Positions 8,075 to 16,211 of a DNA stretch of 37,560 bases are shown here, piece by piece; the stretch's first letter is position 1, and each line of letters opens with the position of its first letter. The translations under genes were made by a program, and so were the position numbers. Where the stretch lies: positions 1-37,560 of IMG/VR virus record IMGVR_UViG_3300032289_000190. One strand, 5' to 3'. The notes beneath the pieces were generated by a model. It did no database searches and was not told the origin of the DNA. It saw nothing but the letters and a program-made list of their open reading frames with translations. This stretch comes from a virus.

Positions 8075-8785
8075 ATGGGAATGTCAGCACAACAAATATT
8101 ACAGAGTGATCCAGAGTATCTGCGTAGACAGATGGCTCAGCAGGAGATGCAGCGACTAAACCCTACAGGCGAGGCAGCAGGAGCTATCGGTGCTTTGCTT
8201 GGTAGGGGTATTGGTAATCTAGCTTCTGGGCGTAGCTTTATGGACACTGGAGATGCTGGTCTTCGTAGGGTTTCTGAGGTTCAAAGTATTATGAGTAGTG
8301 TTCCTTTTGATCCTGAGAACCCTGCTGCTTATTATGAGGGAGTTGCTACTGCATTAAAACAGTCTGGTTATGGAGACTTAGCTGTGTCAGCTTTAAAAGA
8401 AGCAGCATCTGCTAGGACACAAGCTAAAGAACTAAGTCTCAAAGAACGAGAGATTGGTACACGAGAAAAAGCAATTAATACTTTTGACTCTCTTAATTTG
8501 TTAACAAAAGACGGAAGACCAGTAACTATGAACAAAGCTACTGGAGCTTTAGAGACAATAGACAAAGAGAGTAAACAGCGCAGAGCTTTTGATCCTACAA
8601 AAGATACGCTTGAGTACAAGCCAACAGGAGAAGATCCATTAAAAGCAGCGATTGCTGCTCTTATTGGTGGAGGGCTGTCTCAAGGAGGAACTGCTCCAAA
8701 AGCTAAGCCTTCTGAATCTAAGAAAGATGACAAGAAGAAACCTACTGGTCCTTTAAACCCTGCTGAATATGAAGTAAAACCTTAA
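8075..8785 (+). CDS. Virion-associated protein, probable ejection protein
   Basis: 236 residues, ATG preceded by TAGGAGAAGAT. It opens with helices (SAQQILQSDPEYLRRQMAQQ), a short Gly-rich stretch (AIGALLGRGIGNLASG), a Lys/Glu-rich central helix (KELSLKEREIGTREKAI) and a disordered basic end (KAKPSESKKDDKKKPTG). It contains no enzyme motif. Position between two internal virion proteins and its helical, disordered build suggest a minor capsid-internal or scaffold-like part. I do not recognise a named family. Confidence 0.6.
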   Translation: MGMSAQQILQSDPEYLRRQMAQQEMQRLNPTGEAAGAIGALLGRGIGNLASGRSFMDTGDAGLRRVSEVQSIMSSVPFDPENPAAYYEGVATALKQSGYGDLAVSALKEAASARTQAKELSLKEREIGTREKAINTFDSLNLLTKDGRPVTMNKATGALETIDKESKQRRAFDPTKDTLEYKPTGEDPLKAAIAALIGGGLSQGGTAPKAKPSESKKDDKKKPTGPLNPAEYEVKP

Positions 8786-8787
8786 CA

Positions 8788-10359
8788 ATGTCTAACATAT
8801 TTAATCTTCCAAAAGCATTATCGGACGGTTATAGTTATACAGATGTAGCGGAAGCTTTAGCAAAGCAAAAGAATTTTAATCTTGCTAAGGCAAGAGAAGA
8901 TGGTTACGATGACCGAACCATTGCTGCTACCCTGTCACTAGGTAGACCGATTACTGCCAGCGAGTCTTTCTTTAAGAACCTTGAACAGGGTTTAATATCT
9001 GATTACGCAGGGCTTGCTCAACTTGCTAAGCCTGTGTCTGAAGGTTTAAAGAAGATAGGCATCGATACCTCTGCTACTGAACAGACTGGTATTGAACCTG
9101 AAGGCTATTCCGATCCTACATCATGGATGGCAGGAACACCTGTCTCTCCTGAAGCTGAAGCACGTACACAAAAGAATGCTCTTCGTAATGAATTAGAAGC
9201 ACGTATCTTAGCAGATGAAAAGACTGGTGCTGCTATTGCTGGGCGTATTACTGGTGCTCTAACTTCTCCAATCAATCTTCTTCCTGTTGGTAGAGTTGCT
9301 ACCACTGCTGAGAAAGTGCGTGGCTTTGGAATTGCTGGTGCTCTTGGAGGTGCGTTAGATCCTGTGTATGAAGAACTAGGAGACACAGCAATAACCACAA
9401 GGGCTGAGAATATTGCACTTGGTGCTACACTTGGCGGCGCTCTTGGTGGTGTAATTGGTGGAGGTAAGGCTGTAATAGGAAGGATATTCTCTAAGAAGGG
9501 CAACGAGCTAGCTGACGTTACTGACGAAGTAGCGCAAGGTACTGCCGATCTAACCAAGCCACACTTCAAATACAAAGGTGTTGATGAAGAAGGTAAACCA
9601 CTTTTTGAACAAGTTGGAACCAAGGCTACAACACCAGCCCCAACAAGGACAGCAGATGATGACCTTATTGAGGAAACGCAAAACGTATTTGATGTTACAC
9701 AATTACCAAAACTTCCACAATACCTAAGCGGATCTAGTCCTAGCTTTGGAAAGTCTTCCTTGTCTTTTGAGACAGACTTAGATAAAGCCTTGTATATTGT
9801 AGGACGTTCTGATTCTAAGTCAACAAGGCACGAAGACTTTGTTCAATATCTACAACAATCTTTAGGCGTACCTAGAGATGAAGTGTTGCGGATTGCAAGA
9901 GAAGCTCGTGACGAAATGGTAGGTTCAATGAAGGTATCTCAAAGGGAGTTAGGAATAAGGAACCTTCCACAAGATTCTCTAAAGGTTTCCTTGTCCAAAA
10001 CACTTGACAATATCTTAAATCCAGTAGATAAAAACCTTGACAATTTTAGTAAATCAGTGTATAATTATGGTAAGACTTTACCTGTCAATGAAGCTGGCAA
10101 GTTTGTAATATCTCCTTCTATCCTAAAATCTGAGGGTTTTCAAAAGCTAAGTACTGCTGTGCGTCAATATATGCCGAAAGCTTCTGACTCAGATAGTCTG
10201 GTTATGATTAAAGGATATCAAGACATGATGGATAAGCTTAAGGAAATTGATGGTAGAAATTTTAAGGCAAGGTCCTTTGAAGATATGTTGAAGAATAAAG
10301 ACATGAACGAAGACTTAAGAATTAAACTATATAATTCTGGAGAGTTTGATGGCTGCTAA
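8788..10359 (+). CDS. Large internal virion protein, N-terminal ORF of a three-ORF set
   Basis: 523 residues, starting 2 bases after the previous stop. It begins with a repeat-like pair of helices (SDGYSYTDVAEALAKQKNFN / AREDGYDDRTIAATLSLG), then a Gly/Ala-rich hydrophobic segment at ~170-230 (GIAGALGGALDP, ALGATLGGALGGVIGGG) that could insert in a membrane, then a long helical region. It ends EFDGC and overlaps the next ORF by 11 bases in another frame. In related podoviruses this region is often one protein of more than 1000 residues, so this could be one third of a split ejection protein. An internal consensus promoter lies at 10037. Confidence 0.65.
   Translation: MSNIFNLPKALSDGYSYTDVAEALAKQKNFNLAKAREDGYDDRTIAATLSLGRPITASESFFKNLEQGLISDYAGLAQLAKPVSEGLKKIGIDTSATEQTGIEPEGYSDPTSWMAGTPVSPEAEARTQKNALRNELEARILADEKTGAAIAGRITGALTSPINLLPVGRVATTAEKVRGFGIAGALGGALDPVYEELGDTAITTRAENIALGATLGGALGGVIGGGKAVIGRIFSKKGNELADVTDEVAQGTADLTKPHFKYKGVDEEGKPLFEQVGTKATTPAPTRTADDDLIEETQNVFDVTQLPKLPQYLSGSSPSFGKSSLSFETDLDKALYIVGRSDSKSTRHEDFVQYLQQSLGVPRDEVLRIAREARDEMVGSMKVSQRELGIRNLPQDSLKVSLSKTLDNILNPVDKNLDNFSKSVYNYGKTLPVNEAGKFVISPSILKSEGFQKLSTAVRQYMPKASDSDSLVMIKGYQDMMDKLKEIDGRNFKARSFEDMLKNKDMNEDLRIKLYNSGEFDGC
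10037..10065 (+). promoter_or_regulatory. Full-consensus sigma-70 promoter inside ejection-protein gene
   Basis: TTGACA (10037-10042), 17-base spacer, TATAAT (10060-10065), an exact match to both consensus hexamers. Start of transcription expected near 10072, which would supply the two downstream ejection ORFs and the lysis genes. Intragenic location means activity is predicted only. Confidence 0.55.
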
Positions 10360-10987
10360 GTGTAAGCTACCATTCTATAAAAACTTCTTACCTGAGAAAC
10401 GAGTTGCGCCTTTAACTGAAAGGCAGATTGATTTACTCAGTAAAATGAGTCCTGAGCGACAGTTTAAATACTTAGGTGCTACTTCCAAGTATCTTAATGA
10501 TGATGTTATTCAGATTGTAAATAAGTATGGACAAGTATCAGATAGACTAAGTTCTAAAACTAGACTTGGTCAGAGTATGTCTGAAACAGAAAAGGAACTG
10601 TCGCAGGCTGCAGATAGATTAAGAAATCAAGTAGGCGCTGATTCACTACAAGGTGCAGAACAGTTTGCTGAATCTTTAGCAGCGTCTTATAAGAAGGGTG
10701 ATATCCTAGAAGCAGGGCAGCGAGAGTTGTTATACCCTGTCGTTGCTAAACAGCTTGATAATCTTCAGCCTATCTTTGCTGCTTTAGATTCTGCTACGGC
10801 TAAGGGTGATAAGCAAACATCTGCATACCTAGCTATGGAACTGCAAAAGACTGTGATGGGACTTGGTGCTGTCATTGGAGATAAGAACGCTGTCTCCATA
10901 GCCATGAGTTCTTTTAAAAGATTAAACAAACTATTCGAGACTGGTGGTAAGATGGATCGGATATTTATGAATGGTGATTGTCTATGA
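10349..10987 (+). CDS. Internal virion protein, middle ORF of a three-ORF set
   Basis: 212 residues. The ATG at 10349 lies inside the end of the previous gene, with a usable GGAG 7 bases upstream. It begins MAAKCKLPFYKNFLPEKR and continues as an almost wholly helical protein (SPERQFKYLGATSKYLNDDV, DRLRNQVGADSLQGAEQFAE). The stop overlaps the next ATG (ATGA). Reading frames go 1, 2, 1 across the three ORFs, so two compensating shifts would fuse them into one chain of ~1400 residues. Both junctions have good overlapping starts, so they may be truly separate genes. Confidence 0.6.
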   Translation: MAAKCKLPFYKNFLPEKRVAPLTERQIDLLSKMSPERQFKYLGATSKYLNDDVIQIVNKYGQVSDRLSSKTRLGQSMSETEKELSQAADRLRNQVGADSLQGAEQFAESLAASYKKGDILEAGQRELLYPVVAKQLDNLQPIFAALDSATAKGDKQTSAYLAMELQKTVMGLGAVIGDKNAVSIAMSSFKRLNKLFETGGKMDRIFMNGDCL

Positions 10988-13035
10988 TTGAATTGTCAGC
11001 AAAGTGTATGCAGTTTCTCCGTCAGCTTGGAAAAGTTGCTACGGATATGTATTCTAATCCTAAGTTAAATAAACAAGCTGTTGACCTTGCAATAGGAAAA
11101 AGTTTAGTTGACGCTGCAACTACTCCGTCCTTACGTGCTCAGCTATCTACAGTTATCAGAAACAACTATTTAAGTGCTCTGCCTACGTTTGTTAAAAACT
11201 TTGCTGGTAACTTTGGTAGATTAATTGAAGCACCGTTAGCTAGAATTGCTGGCGGTAGGCCAAGCGAAGCAGTAGATATGATTGTTGGATATGCTAAAGC
11301 ATTTACTAAAGTGTTCCCTCGTTTTGCCGAAGGCTTTTCGAATAAGAGCATTGAGTTAGACGGACGCACAGCAAAAGAATATGATATCTATTTAAAACTT
11401 CCGGGGCAAGACCCTAATAAGTTTTTAGATATGATCAATAGACCTATCAATGCTGTGTTAACATTTCCTCAGTCAGTGCAACGAGGAGGTGATGAGTTCT
11501 TTGCTGTCATGTTTGAGCAAGCACAACTTGAAGTATTAAAGAATAGAGCTAAGAATAGTAAATTAATGCCTGACTCTTTCTTTACAAACAGAGGGATTAC
11601 TCGTGATGAGTGGATGCGTCAGGTTGAAGATGCTCTTGCAAATGGAGACACACGCACTCCTTTATGGAAAACATTTCAAGACATAGAGCCACGATTAGCT
11701 GCAGAAATAGAAGACTTTCAAAAGTATGGAACATATCGGTCTGACCTTGGCTCTTCTATAATTGATAGAGCAACAAGAAGTTATTCTAACTTTGCAAAAG
11801 ATAATCCACTAGCTTCTTTGTTTACTCCTTTTATTATTACTCCTACTAACATTGCTAAGTTTGGTGCTGGTTATGTTCCCGGCTTAGGGCTACTTAGATT
11901 TAAACAAGGTTTAAAAGATATTGATGTTCTTAGAACTGACATTGATGATTTAATTGTGAAACAAGCAGAAGCTAAAACACCTAAGTCAGCAGAGAGAATA
12001 GGGCGTTTGATTGAAAAGAAACAAGGTCAGTTAAATTTTAAAAAAGATTTAAACAGAGATTTTATTGGGCAGCAAATACTAGGTACTGGTTTAGTTGCTT
12101 ATGCTTATGGACTAGTAGCAGATGATCGTTTAACTGGTGAATACTCTTTAGATCCAGAGATACGTACTCGTCAGATTGCTTCTGGCAAACCACCCTCGTC
12201 TATCCGTTTAGGAGATAGATGGGTTGGCTTTGCTGGTATCGAACCACTTCACACTATTTTATCATTGACTGCTAATACACTAGAGGCAGTTCGTGATGGG
12301 CAATTAAAAGGTCAAGAACTAACTGCATATGCTGGAGACTTTGCTAAAGTTATTAAGGCAGCGTTCTTAGATAAAACTTTTACCGAAGGTTTGTCTAATG
12401 TTATGGGCGCGATGGAAGACCCTGATAAAATACCGTCTACACTTGTAGCCTTAACTAATGGACTAACTCCTAATATTTTAAACAACATCGCACGTATAGA
12501 AGACAAAGTTGCTCGTGAGGTAAGAGACCCTGAATTAAGCACATGGATTTTAAATAATCTTAAGTCTCGTCTACCGGGACAAAGGGCAGATGTTCCAATT
12601 CAGTATGATGTAGCTGGACAACCAAGGCAATTAGGATCTACTGGTGAACTACTTACTGGTTTTATTAATCGTCCTGCAGAGCAGACCATAGCACAATCAT
12701 TCTTTAATAACCCAGAGTTAAAGATTAAGATGCCTTCTCGTACACTATACGGGGTAGAACTTCGAGGTGAGCAGTATGAGCGTATGTCTAAGATGATGGG
12801 TGAGATGTCTAACACGGTTGCTACTTCCTTTGCATCTAACCCCGGCTTTCAAAGACTGCCAGATTCTCTGAAGGCAGAGTTGTTTACTAATGTGGTAAGC
12901 ACAATTCGAAGTAATGTTAGACTTATGATGTTGCCTGAGATCGTACAAGATCCTAAACAGAGGCTTAAGTTTATTGCAGAAGAGTTTCAAAAGCGTGGTC
13001 TAAATCCGTATAGCATGGGAATAAACATTGAATAA
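10984..13035 (+). CDS. Large internal virion protein, C-terminal ORF
   Basis: 683 residues, ATGA overlap with the previous ORF. The start at 10984 is preferred over a TTG two codons upstream. It is helical, with no catalytic motif seen. Features include a conserved-looking hydrophobic helix (LPTFVKNFAGNFGRLIEAPL), FTPFIITPTNIAKFGAGYVP, which resembles a membrane or channel segment, and a C-terminal end rich in Arg and Leu. The length and position just before the lysis genes fit the largest ejection protein of a podovirus (T7 gp16 counterpart), but no transglycosylase motif is visible in any of the three ORFs. Confidence 0.65.
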   Translation: MIELSAKCMQFLRQLGKVATDMYSNPKLNKQAVDLAIGKSLVDAATTPSLRAQLSTVIRNNYLSALPTFVKNFAGNFGRLIEAPLARIAGGRPSEAVDMIVGYAKAFTKVFPRFAEGFSNKSIELDGRTAKEYDIYLKLPGQDPNKFLDMINRPINAVLTFPQSVQRGGDEFFAVMFEQAQLEVLKNRAKNSKLMPDSFFTNRGITRDEWMRQVEDALANGDTRTPLWKTFQDIEPRLAAEIEDFQKYGTYRSDLGSSIIDRATRSYSNFAKDNPLASLFTPFIITPTNIAKFGAGYVPGLGLLRFKQGLKDIDVLRTDIDDLIVKQAEAKTPKSAERIGRLIEKKQGQLNFKKDLNRDFIGQQILGTGLVAYAYGLVADDRLTGEYSLDPEIRTRQIASGKPPSSIRLGDRWVGFAGIEPLHTILSLTANTLEAVRDGQLKGQELTAYAGDFAKVIKAAFLDKTFTEGLSNVMGAMEDPDKIPSTLVALTNGLTPNILNNIARIEDKVAREVRDPELSTWILNNLKSRLPGQRADVPIQYDVAGQPRQLGSTGELLTGFINRPAEQTIAQSFFNNPELKIKMPSRTLYGVELRGEQYERMSKMMGEMSNTVATSFASNPGFQRLPDSLKAELFTNVVSTIRSNVRLMMLPEIVQDPKQRLKFIAEEFQKRGLNPYSMGINIE

Positions 13036-13074
13036 GCGAACCAGTAACCCAAGTTACAAACCTTAAGGACCGCT

Positions 13075-13560
13075 ATGATTACCCTACTTTCTACCCTTGC
13101 CTCCTTCTTGGCTGGTGGGCTACCTAAGTTCCTAGACTTTTTCCAAGATAAGTCTGATAAAAAACACGAATTAGAGCTAGCCAAATTGCAGATGGCTAGG
13201 GAATTGGAGATGGCAGATAAGGGGTTCCTAGCTCAGGCTAGGGTGGAGGAGATAAGGACTGACCAAATTGCAATGCAGACTGCAGTTCAGGAGAGAGAAG
13301 CCCTATATGCTCACGACATTGCCATAGGGCAGGGAGCCAGTAGGTGGGTCATAAACCTAAGAGCTAGCGTCAGACCAGTCATAACCTACGGTATGTTCTT
13401 TATGCTGGTGATGGTCAATGTGTTTGGTTTCTTCTATGCTTGGAAGCAGAACGTCCCATTTGACCAAGCCTTAAACCTGCTTTGGGATGAGGACTCAGCT
13501 ATTATTTTCTCATCTATCATAGCATTCTGGTTTGGGTCACAGACTTTCAATAAGAAATGA
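13075..13560 (+). CDS. Holin, three-transmembrane GTA-type
   Basis: 161 residues, with AAGGACCGCT before the ATG. Residues 1-22 form a hydrophobic N-terminal helix (TLLSTLASFLAGGLPKFLDFF). A long charged helix (30-80) follows, then two membrane spans at ~100-122 (PVITYGMFFMLVMVNVFGFF) and ~139-156 (SAIIFSSIIAFWFG). This arrangement, with RASVRPVITY before the first span, matches the 3-TM holin family first described for gene transfer agents (PF11351). It would permeabilise the inner membrane for the endolysin encoded next, whose ATG overlaps this stop (ATGA). Confidence 0.8.
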   Translation: MITLLSTLASFLAGGLPKFLDFFQDKSDKKHELELAKLQMARELEMADKGFLAQARVEEIRTDQIAMQTAVQEREALYAHDIAIGQGASRWVINLRASVRPVITYGMFFMLVMVNVFGFFYAWKQNVPFDQALNLLWDEDSAIIFSSIIAFWFGSQTFNKK

Positions 13561-14048
13561 AAGTATCAAAGGAATGCATAGAGATGATCAAGCACCACGA
13601 AGGAGTGAGGACAAAGCCTTACAGGTGTCCAGCTCTTCTGTGGACTGTGGGTGTTGGTCATGTGATAGACCCCAACCATATCAGGGTTCCTTTTGAGGAA
13701 CGCAAAAGCCTCGCAATACCCAGTGGGTGGGACAGAGTGCTATCAATGGGTGAGGTCAACGACATCCTCGCCAAAGACTTGGTCACGTTTGAGAGAGGTG
13801 TACTACGACTGTGTCCTACTGGTCTTACTCAGTCTAGGTTTGATGCACTCGTCAGCTTTAGTTTTAATGTGGGACTTGGTAACCTCCAGCGTAGCACCAT
13901 AAGACAGCGACATAACCGTGGAGACTTTGAGGGAACTGCAGAAGCTTTCATGGACTGGACGAAAGCTGGGGGAAAGGTCCTTCCCGGACTTGTTAAGCGC
14001 AGGAAGGACGAAGCAGCATTATATCTAGAAGCTGACAAGCAATCTTAA
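13557..14048 (+). CDS. Endolysin, GH24 lysozyme
   Basis: 163 residues. The glycoside hydrolase 24 triad is visible with the exact family spacing: E15 (KHHEG), eight residues, C24 (in place of the Asp of T4 lysozyme, a known variant), five residues, T30 (WTVGVGH). The rest (FDALVSFSFNVGLGNLQRST, GGKVLPGLVKRRKDEAALY) is standard for phage lysozymes. No signal peptide or SAR helix is evident at the N-terminus, so export should depend on the upstream holin. The last 24 bases overlap, antisense, a small ORF from the opposite operon. Confidence 0.9.
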   Translation: MKVSKECIEMIKHHEGVRTKPYRCPALLWTVGVGHVIDPNHIRVPFEERKSLAIPSGWDRVLSMGEVNDILAKDLVTFERGVLRLCPTGLTQSRFDALVSFSFNVGLGNLQRSTIRQRHNRGDFEGTAEAFMDWTKAGGKVLPGLVKRRKDEAALYLEADKQS

Positions 14049-14147
14049 GAATGCAAAGTCTACTACAATATACCTTTCATCTTCTAGAGTTTCTACATAC
14101 TCAAAACCAAACATCAATCCAGATATAAAAATTAAGTCTATAGTCAT
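14025..14147 (-). CDS. Small hydrophobic protein after RNR
   Basis: A 40-residue frame that starts one base after the RNR stop (TAA-T-ATG). The protein reads MTIDLIFISGLMFGFEYVET then LEDERYIVVDFAF and LRLLVSF. The GLMFGFEYVE...YIVVDF.F pattern recalls small proteins found at this position in other phages. It is partly hydrophobic and could be membrane-associated. The tight spacing with RNR supports expression as the last gene of the leftward operon. Its 3' end overlaps the endolysin gene on the other strand. Function unknown. Confidence 0.55.
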   Translation of the reverse strand: MTIDLIFISGLMFGFEYVETLEDERYIVVDFAFLRLLVSF

Positions 14148-14148
14148 A

Positions 14149-16038
14149 TTAGATCTCGCAATGTCCAGCTACACAGGCTAACGTCTGAGCACCTTCAACA
14201 TTGTCTTCCTCTTCCTTAAGATTATCCCAATCAATTGTCTCAGGCATCTTAGCCTTTAACTCCTCATACTGTTCTTTAGTACACTCCTCGTAAGGAGCTT
14301 GTCGATAAGAGCCTCCATCCCAAGGCAGGAAAGAGATGCCACTAATCTCATCGAAGTTCCTCCACACCCACGCTCCTACGTCCATCCACTCATCCTCCTT
14401 GACAGAGATAGTGACAGAGGGTTTGTGCTCACACCAGTGACGCTGATACATAAGCCACAAGTCTAAGTGCTGCATAGCTGTTAAGTGCTCACGAGTACGA
14501 GAAGACTCTGGTGCTTTCACTGGGAAAGAAAACACAGCAGTGCTGTCAGGTCTCATGACACAGTCCTCTGTAGGGATACCTGAGTCTGTTAAGAACTTCG
14601 TGAGAGGATCTTTCTTATCTCCACGCACCCGGCGAACATAATACTCACTATGTCTAGTATGAATACCAGAGGCAGAATTAACAAGTTGAGACACAGTGCC
14701 ACTAGGTTTGACACAAGTAATCGCAGCAGACACAGGAATTCCCAACCGTGTTGCAAACTCATTATTGGTAGTAATCGAGACATCTCGTAAGTATTCAAGA
14801 GATTGCGTAGTGCTTTCACATACCCTCCCCATCCAAGGATTATCTAAGATACCAGTTAATGATACACCCAATAGACGCTCCTCCTCAGTGTTCTTCTGCC
14901 AAATCTTACGAAGATATGGGAAGTGCGTCAGAGTGCTCTGGAACGTGCCTAAGATTGTGGCGATGCGTACTTTATTAGCCAAGTCTGCAACGGTATCTTC
15001 GGCCCGTACAACGACTTCTGTGAGGTTACAGAACTGGTATGGACGTAAGATAATTTCTGAGCAGGGGTTCGTACCAAAGTCGTAATCTGAATCACGTCTC
15101 CCATTCTTTGCAGCTTGAGTTTTGCTTGCTGCTCGTGAGAAGATTCCTCGCTCTCCAGAGTGACTGTTATAGAGGCTAGTCCACTCTTGGAGAAACTGTC
15201 CAATATCGGGTTTACTAATGTAAGAAGCTGAGTTGTTAGCCAAAGCTCGTTGTGCGTTGTGTTCCCACCAGTTTCCACTCTTTGCGCTCCTCATACGGTC
15301 ATCTTCGAGATCAGACAGACTGATCATTGCACTCCTTCGTACTCCACCCACAACGACAACTTCCCCGATCTTGCAGAGAATATCATGACATTCGAGTGAT
15401 GTAAGTTTCCTACCCACTGCTCCTTTGAACTTGTCGGTAACAAATCTAAAAAGTTCATCCAAAGGTCCGGGACCAGAGGCACGTCCTCCAAAGGTTCTGA
15501 GTCTGGCTCCTGCAGGTCTAATTTTGGATAGGTCATACCTTGCCATTTCCCCAGAGTATAGTAGAGCGATGAGCTGGCGTAATGCCTTGGCCCATCCTTC
15601 TTTCGAGTCCGCAACAGAAATAGTAGTTTCAGAATCAAACAACTGATCTGGCACTTCAGGTAATTGAGTAACATACTTATGCTCCACAGAAAAGCCTACA
15701 CCTGTGCCACACAGGAGAATGTACATAGCCTCATCGAATGCTTTAGGGTCATCGATAGGCAGATAGCTGCAGTTATAACCAGCAGTGTTGTCACGGTCCA
15801 GTGCCTTGCCTGCAGTCATGATAGCCCTCATAGATGGCATAACATCTAGATTCTTGACAGCATTGATAAGCTCTAGGCGTAGGTCATTGTTAGGAGAGAA
15901 CTTATACTTCTCTTCCAAGTGGTTAAACATAAAAGTAAAGTAACGGTCTACTGATTCTTCCCAGTGTTCACGGCGATTCTTCTCAGGTAGAAACCTGCTG
16001 TAACGACTCTTTGCAATAAACTGTTGATAGTAATCCAT
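14149..16038 (-). CDS. nrdJ: Adenosylcobalamin-dependent ribonucleoside-triphosphate reductase (class II)
   Basis: 629 residues, reducing ribonucleotides to deoxyribonucleotides for phage DNA synthesis using host B12 coenzyme. It matches the monomeric Lactobacillus-type RTPR. N324-P-C326-S-E328 carries the thiyl-radical Cys with its Asn and Glu partners. C337 lies 11 residues later and pairs with C90 as the active-site disulfide. VKPSGTVSQLVNSASGIH (443-460) is a phosphate-binding loop. The C-terminal C622-x4-C627 is the shuttle pair that takes electrons from thioredoxin. It is about 110 residues shorter than the Lactobacillus enzyme, consistent with trimmed peripheral segments, but all catalytic residues are present. 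It sits at the promoter-distal end of the leftward operon. Confidence 0.93.
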   Translation of the reverse strand: MDYYQQFIAKSRYSRFLPEKNRREHWEESVDRYFTFMFNHLEEKYKFSPNNDLRLELINAVKNLDVMPSMRAIMTAGKALDRDNTAGYNCSYLPIDDPKAFDEAMYILLCGTGVGFSVEHKYVTQLPEVPDQLFDSETTISVADSKEGWAKALRQLIALLYSGEMARYDLSKIRPAGARLRTFGGRASGPGPLDELFRFVTDKFKGAVGRKLTSLECHDILCKIGEVVVVGGVRRSAMISLSDLEDDRMRSAKSGNWWEHNAQRALANNSASYISKPDIGQFLQEWTSLYNSHSGERGIFSRAASKTQAAKNGRRDSDYDFGTNPCSEIILRPYQFCNLTEVVVRAEDTVADLANKVRIATILGTFQSTLTHFPYLRKIWQKNTEEERLLGVSLTGILDNPWMGRVCESTTQSLEYLRDVSITTNNEFATRLGIPVSAAITCVKPSGTVSQLVNSASGIHTRHSEYYVRRVRGDKKDPLTKFLTDSGIPTEDCVMRPDSTAVFSFPVKAPESSRTREHLTAMQHLDLWLMYQRHWCEHKPSVTISVKEDEWMDVGAWVWRNFDEISGISFLPWDGGSYRQAPYEECTKEQYEELKAKMPETIDWDNLKEEEDNVEGAQTLACVAGHCEI

Positions 16039-16043
16039 ATTTA

Positions 16044-16208
16044 TTATTCTTCCCAGTTAACTAAGTTTTGTAATCTGTCTGCTTGGTCTTCTATTATATC
16101 ATCAAATCTTTCTACTATATCTTCAGACCTTAACGCTAGTTCTTCTACTAAGGTTATCTCATCCCACCTTTTAAGTCTCTCCTTAATCTCTTCTAATGTT
16201 AGGGTCAT
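16044..16208 (-). CDS. Small acidic helical protein
   Basis: A 54-residue frame between the glycosyltransferase and RNR genes. The protein begins MTLTLEEIKERLKRWDEITL, continues LRSEDIVERFDDIIEDQADR and ends LQNLVNWEE. It is acidic and fully helical. The LEEIKERLKRWDE...SEDIVERF pattern is one I associate with small conserved phage proteins. There is no Shine-Dalgarno. The start is 3 bases after the preceding stop, and an extended -10-like TGATATAAT overlaps the end of the upstream gene, so it may rely on coupling. Function unknown. Confidence 0.65.
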   Translation of the reverse strand: MTLTLEEIKERLKRWDEITLVEELALRSEDIVERFDDIIEDQADRLQNLVNWEE

Positions 16209-16211
16209 ATA

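Noticed and set aside
9105-9623. Minus-strand ORF of 172 residues inside an ejection protein gene
   Set aside because: Low-complexity Ala/Pro/Ser sequence antisense to a well supported gene.
10340-10990. Intein or intron as cause of the three-ORF split
   Set aside because: No intein blocks (no terminal His-Asn, no splicing or endonuclease motifs) and the middle ORF looks like virion protein.
14696-15085. Plus-strand ORF of 129 residues inside the RNR gene
   Set aside because: Antisense to RNR catalytic regions; composition is a shadow of that gene.
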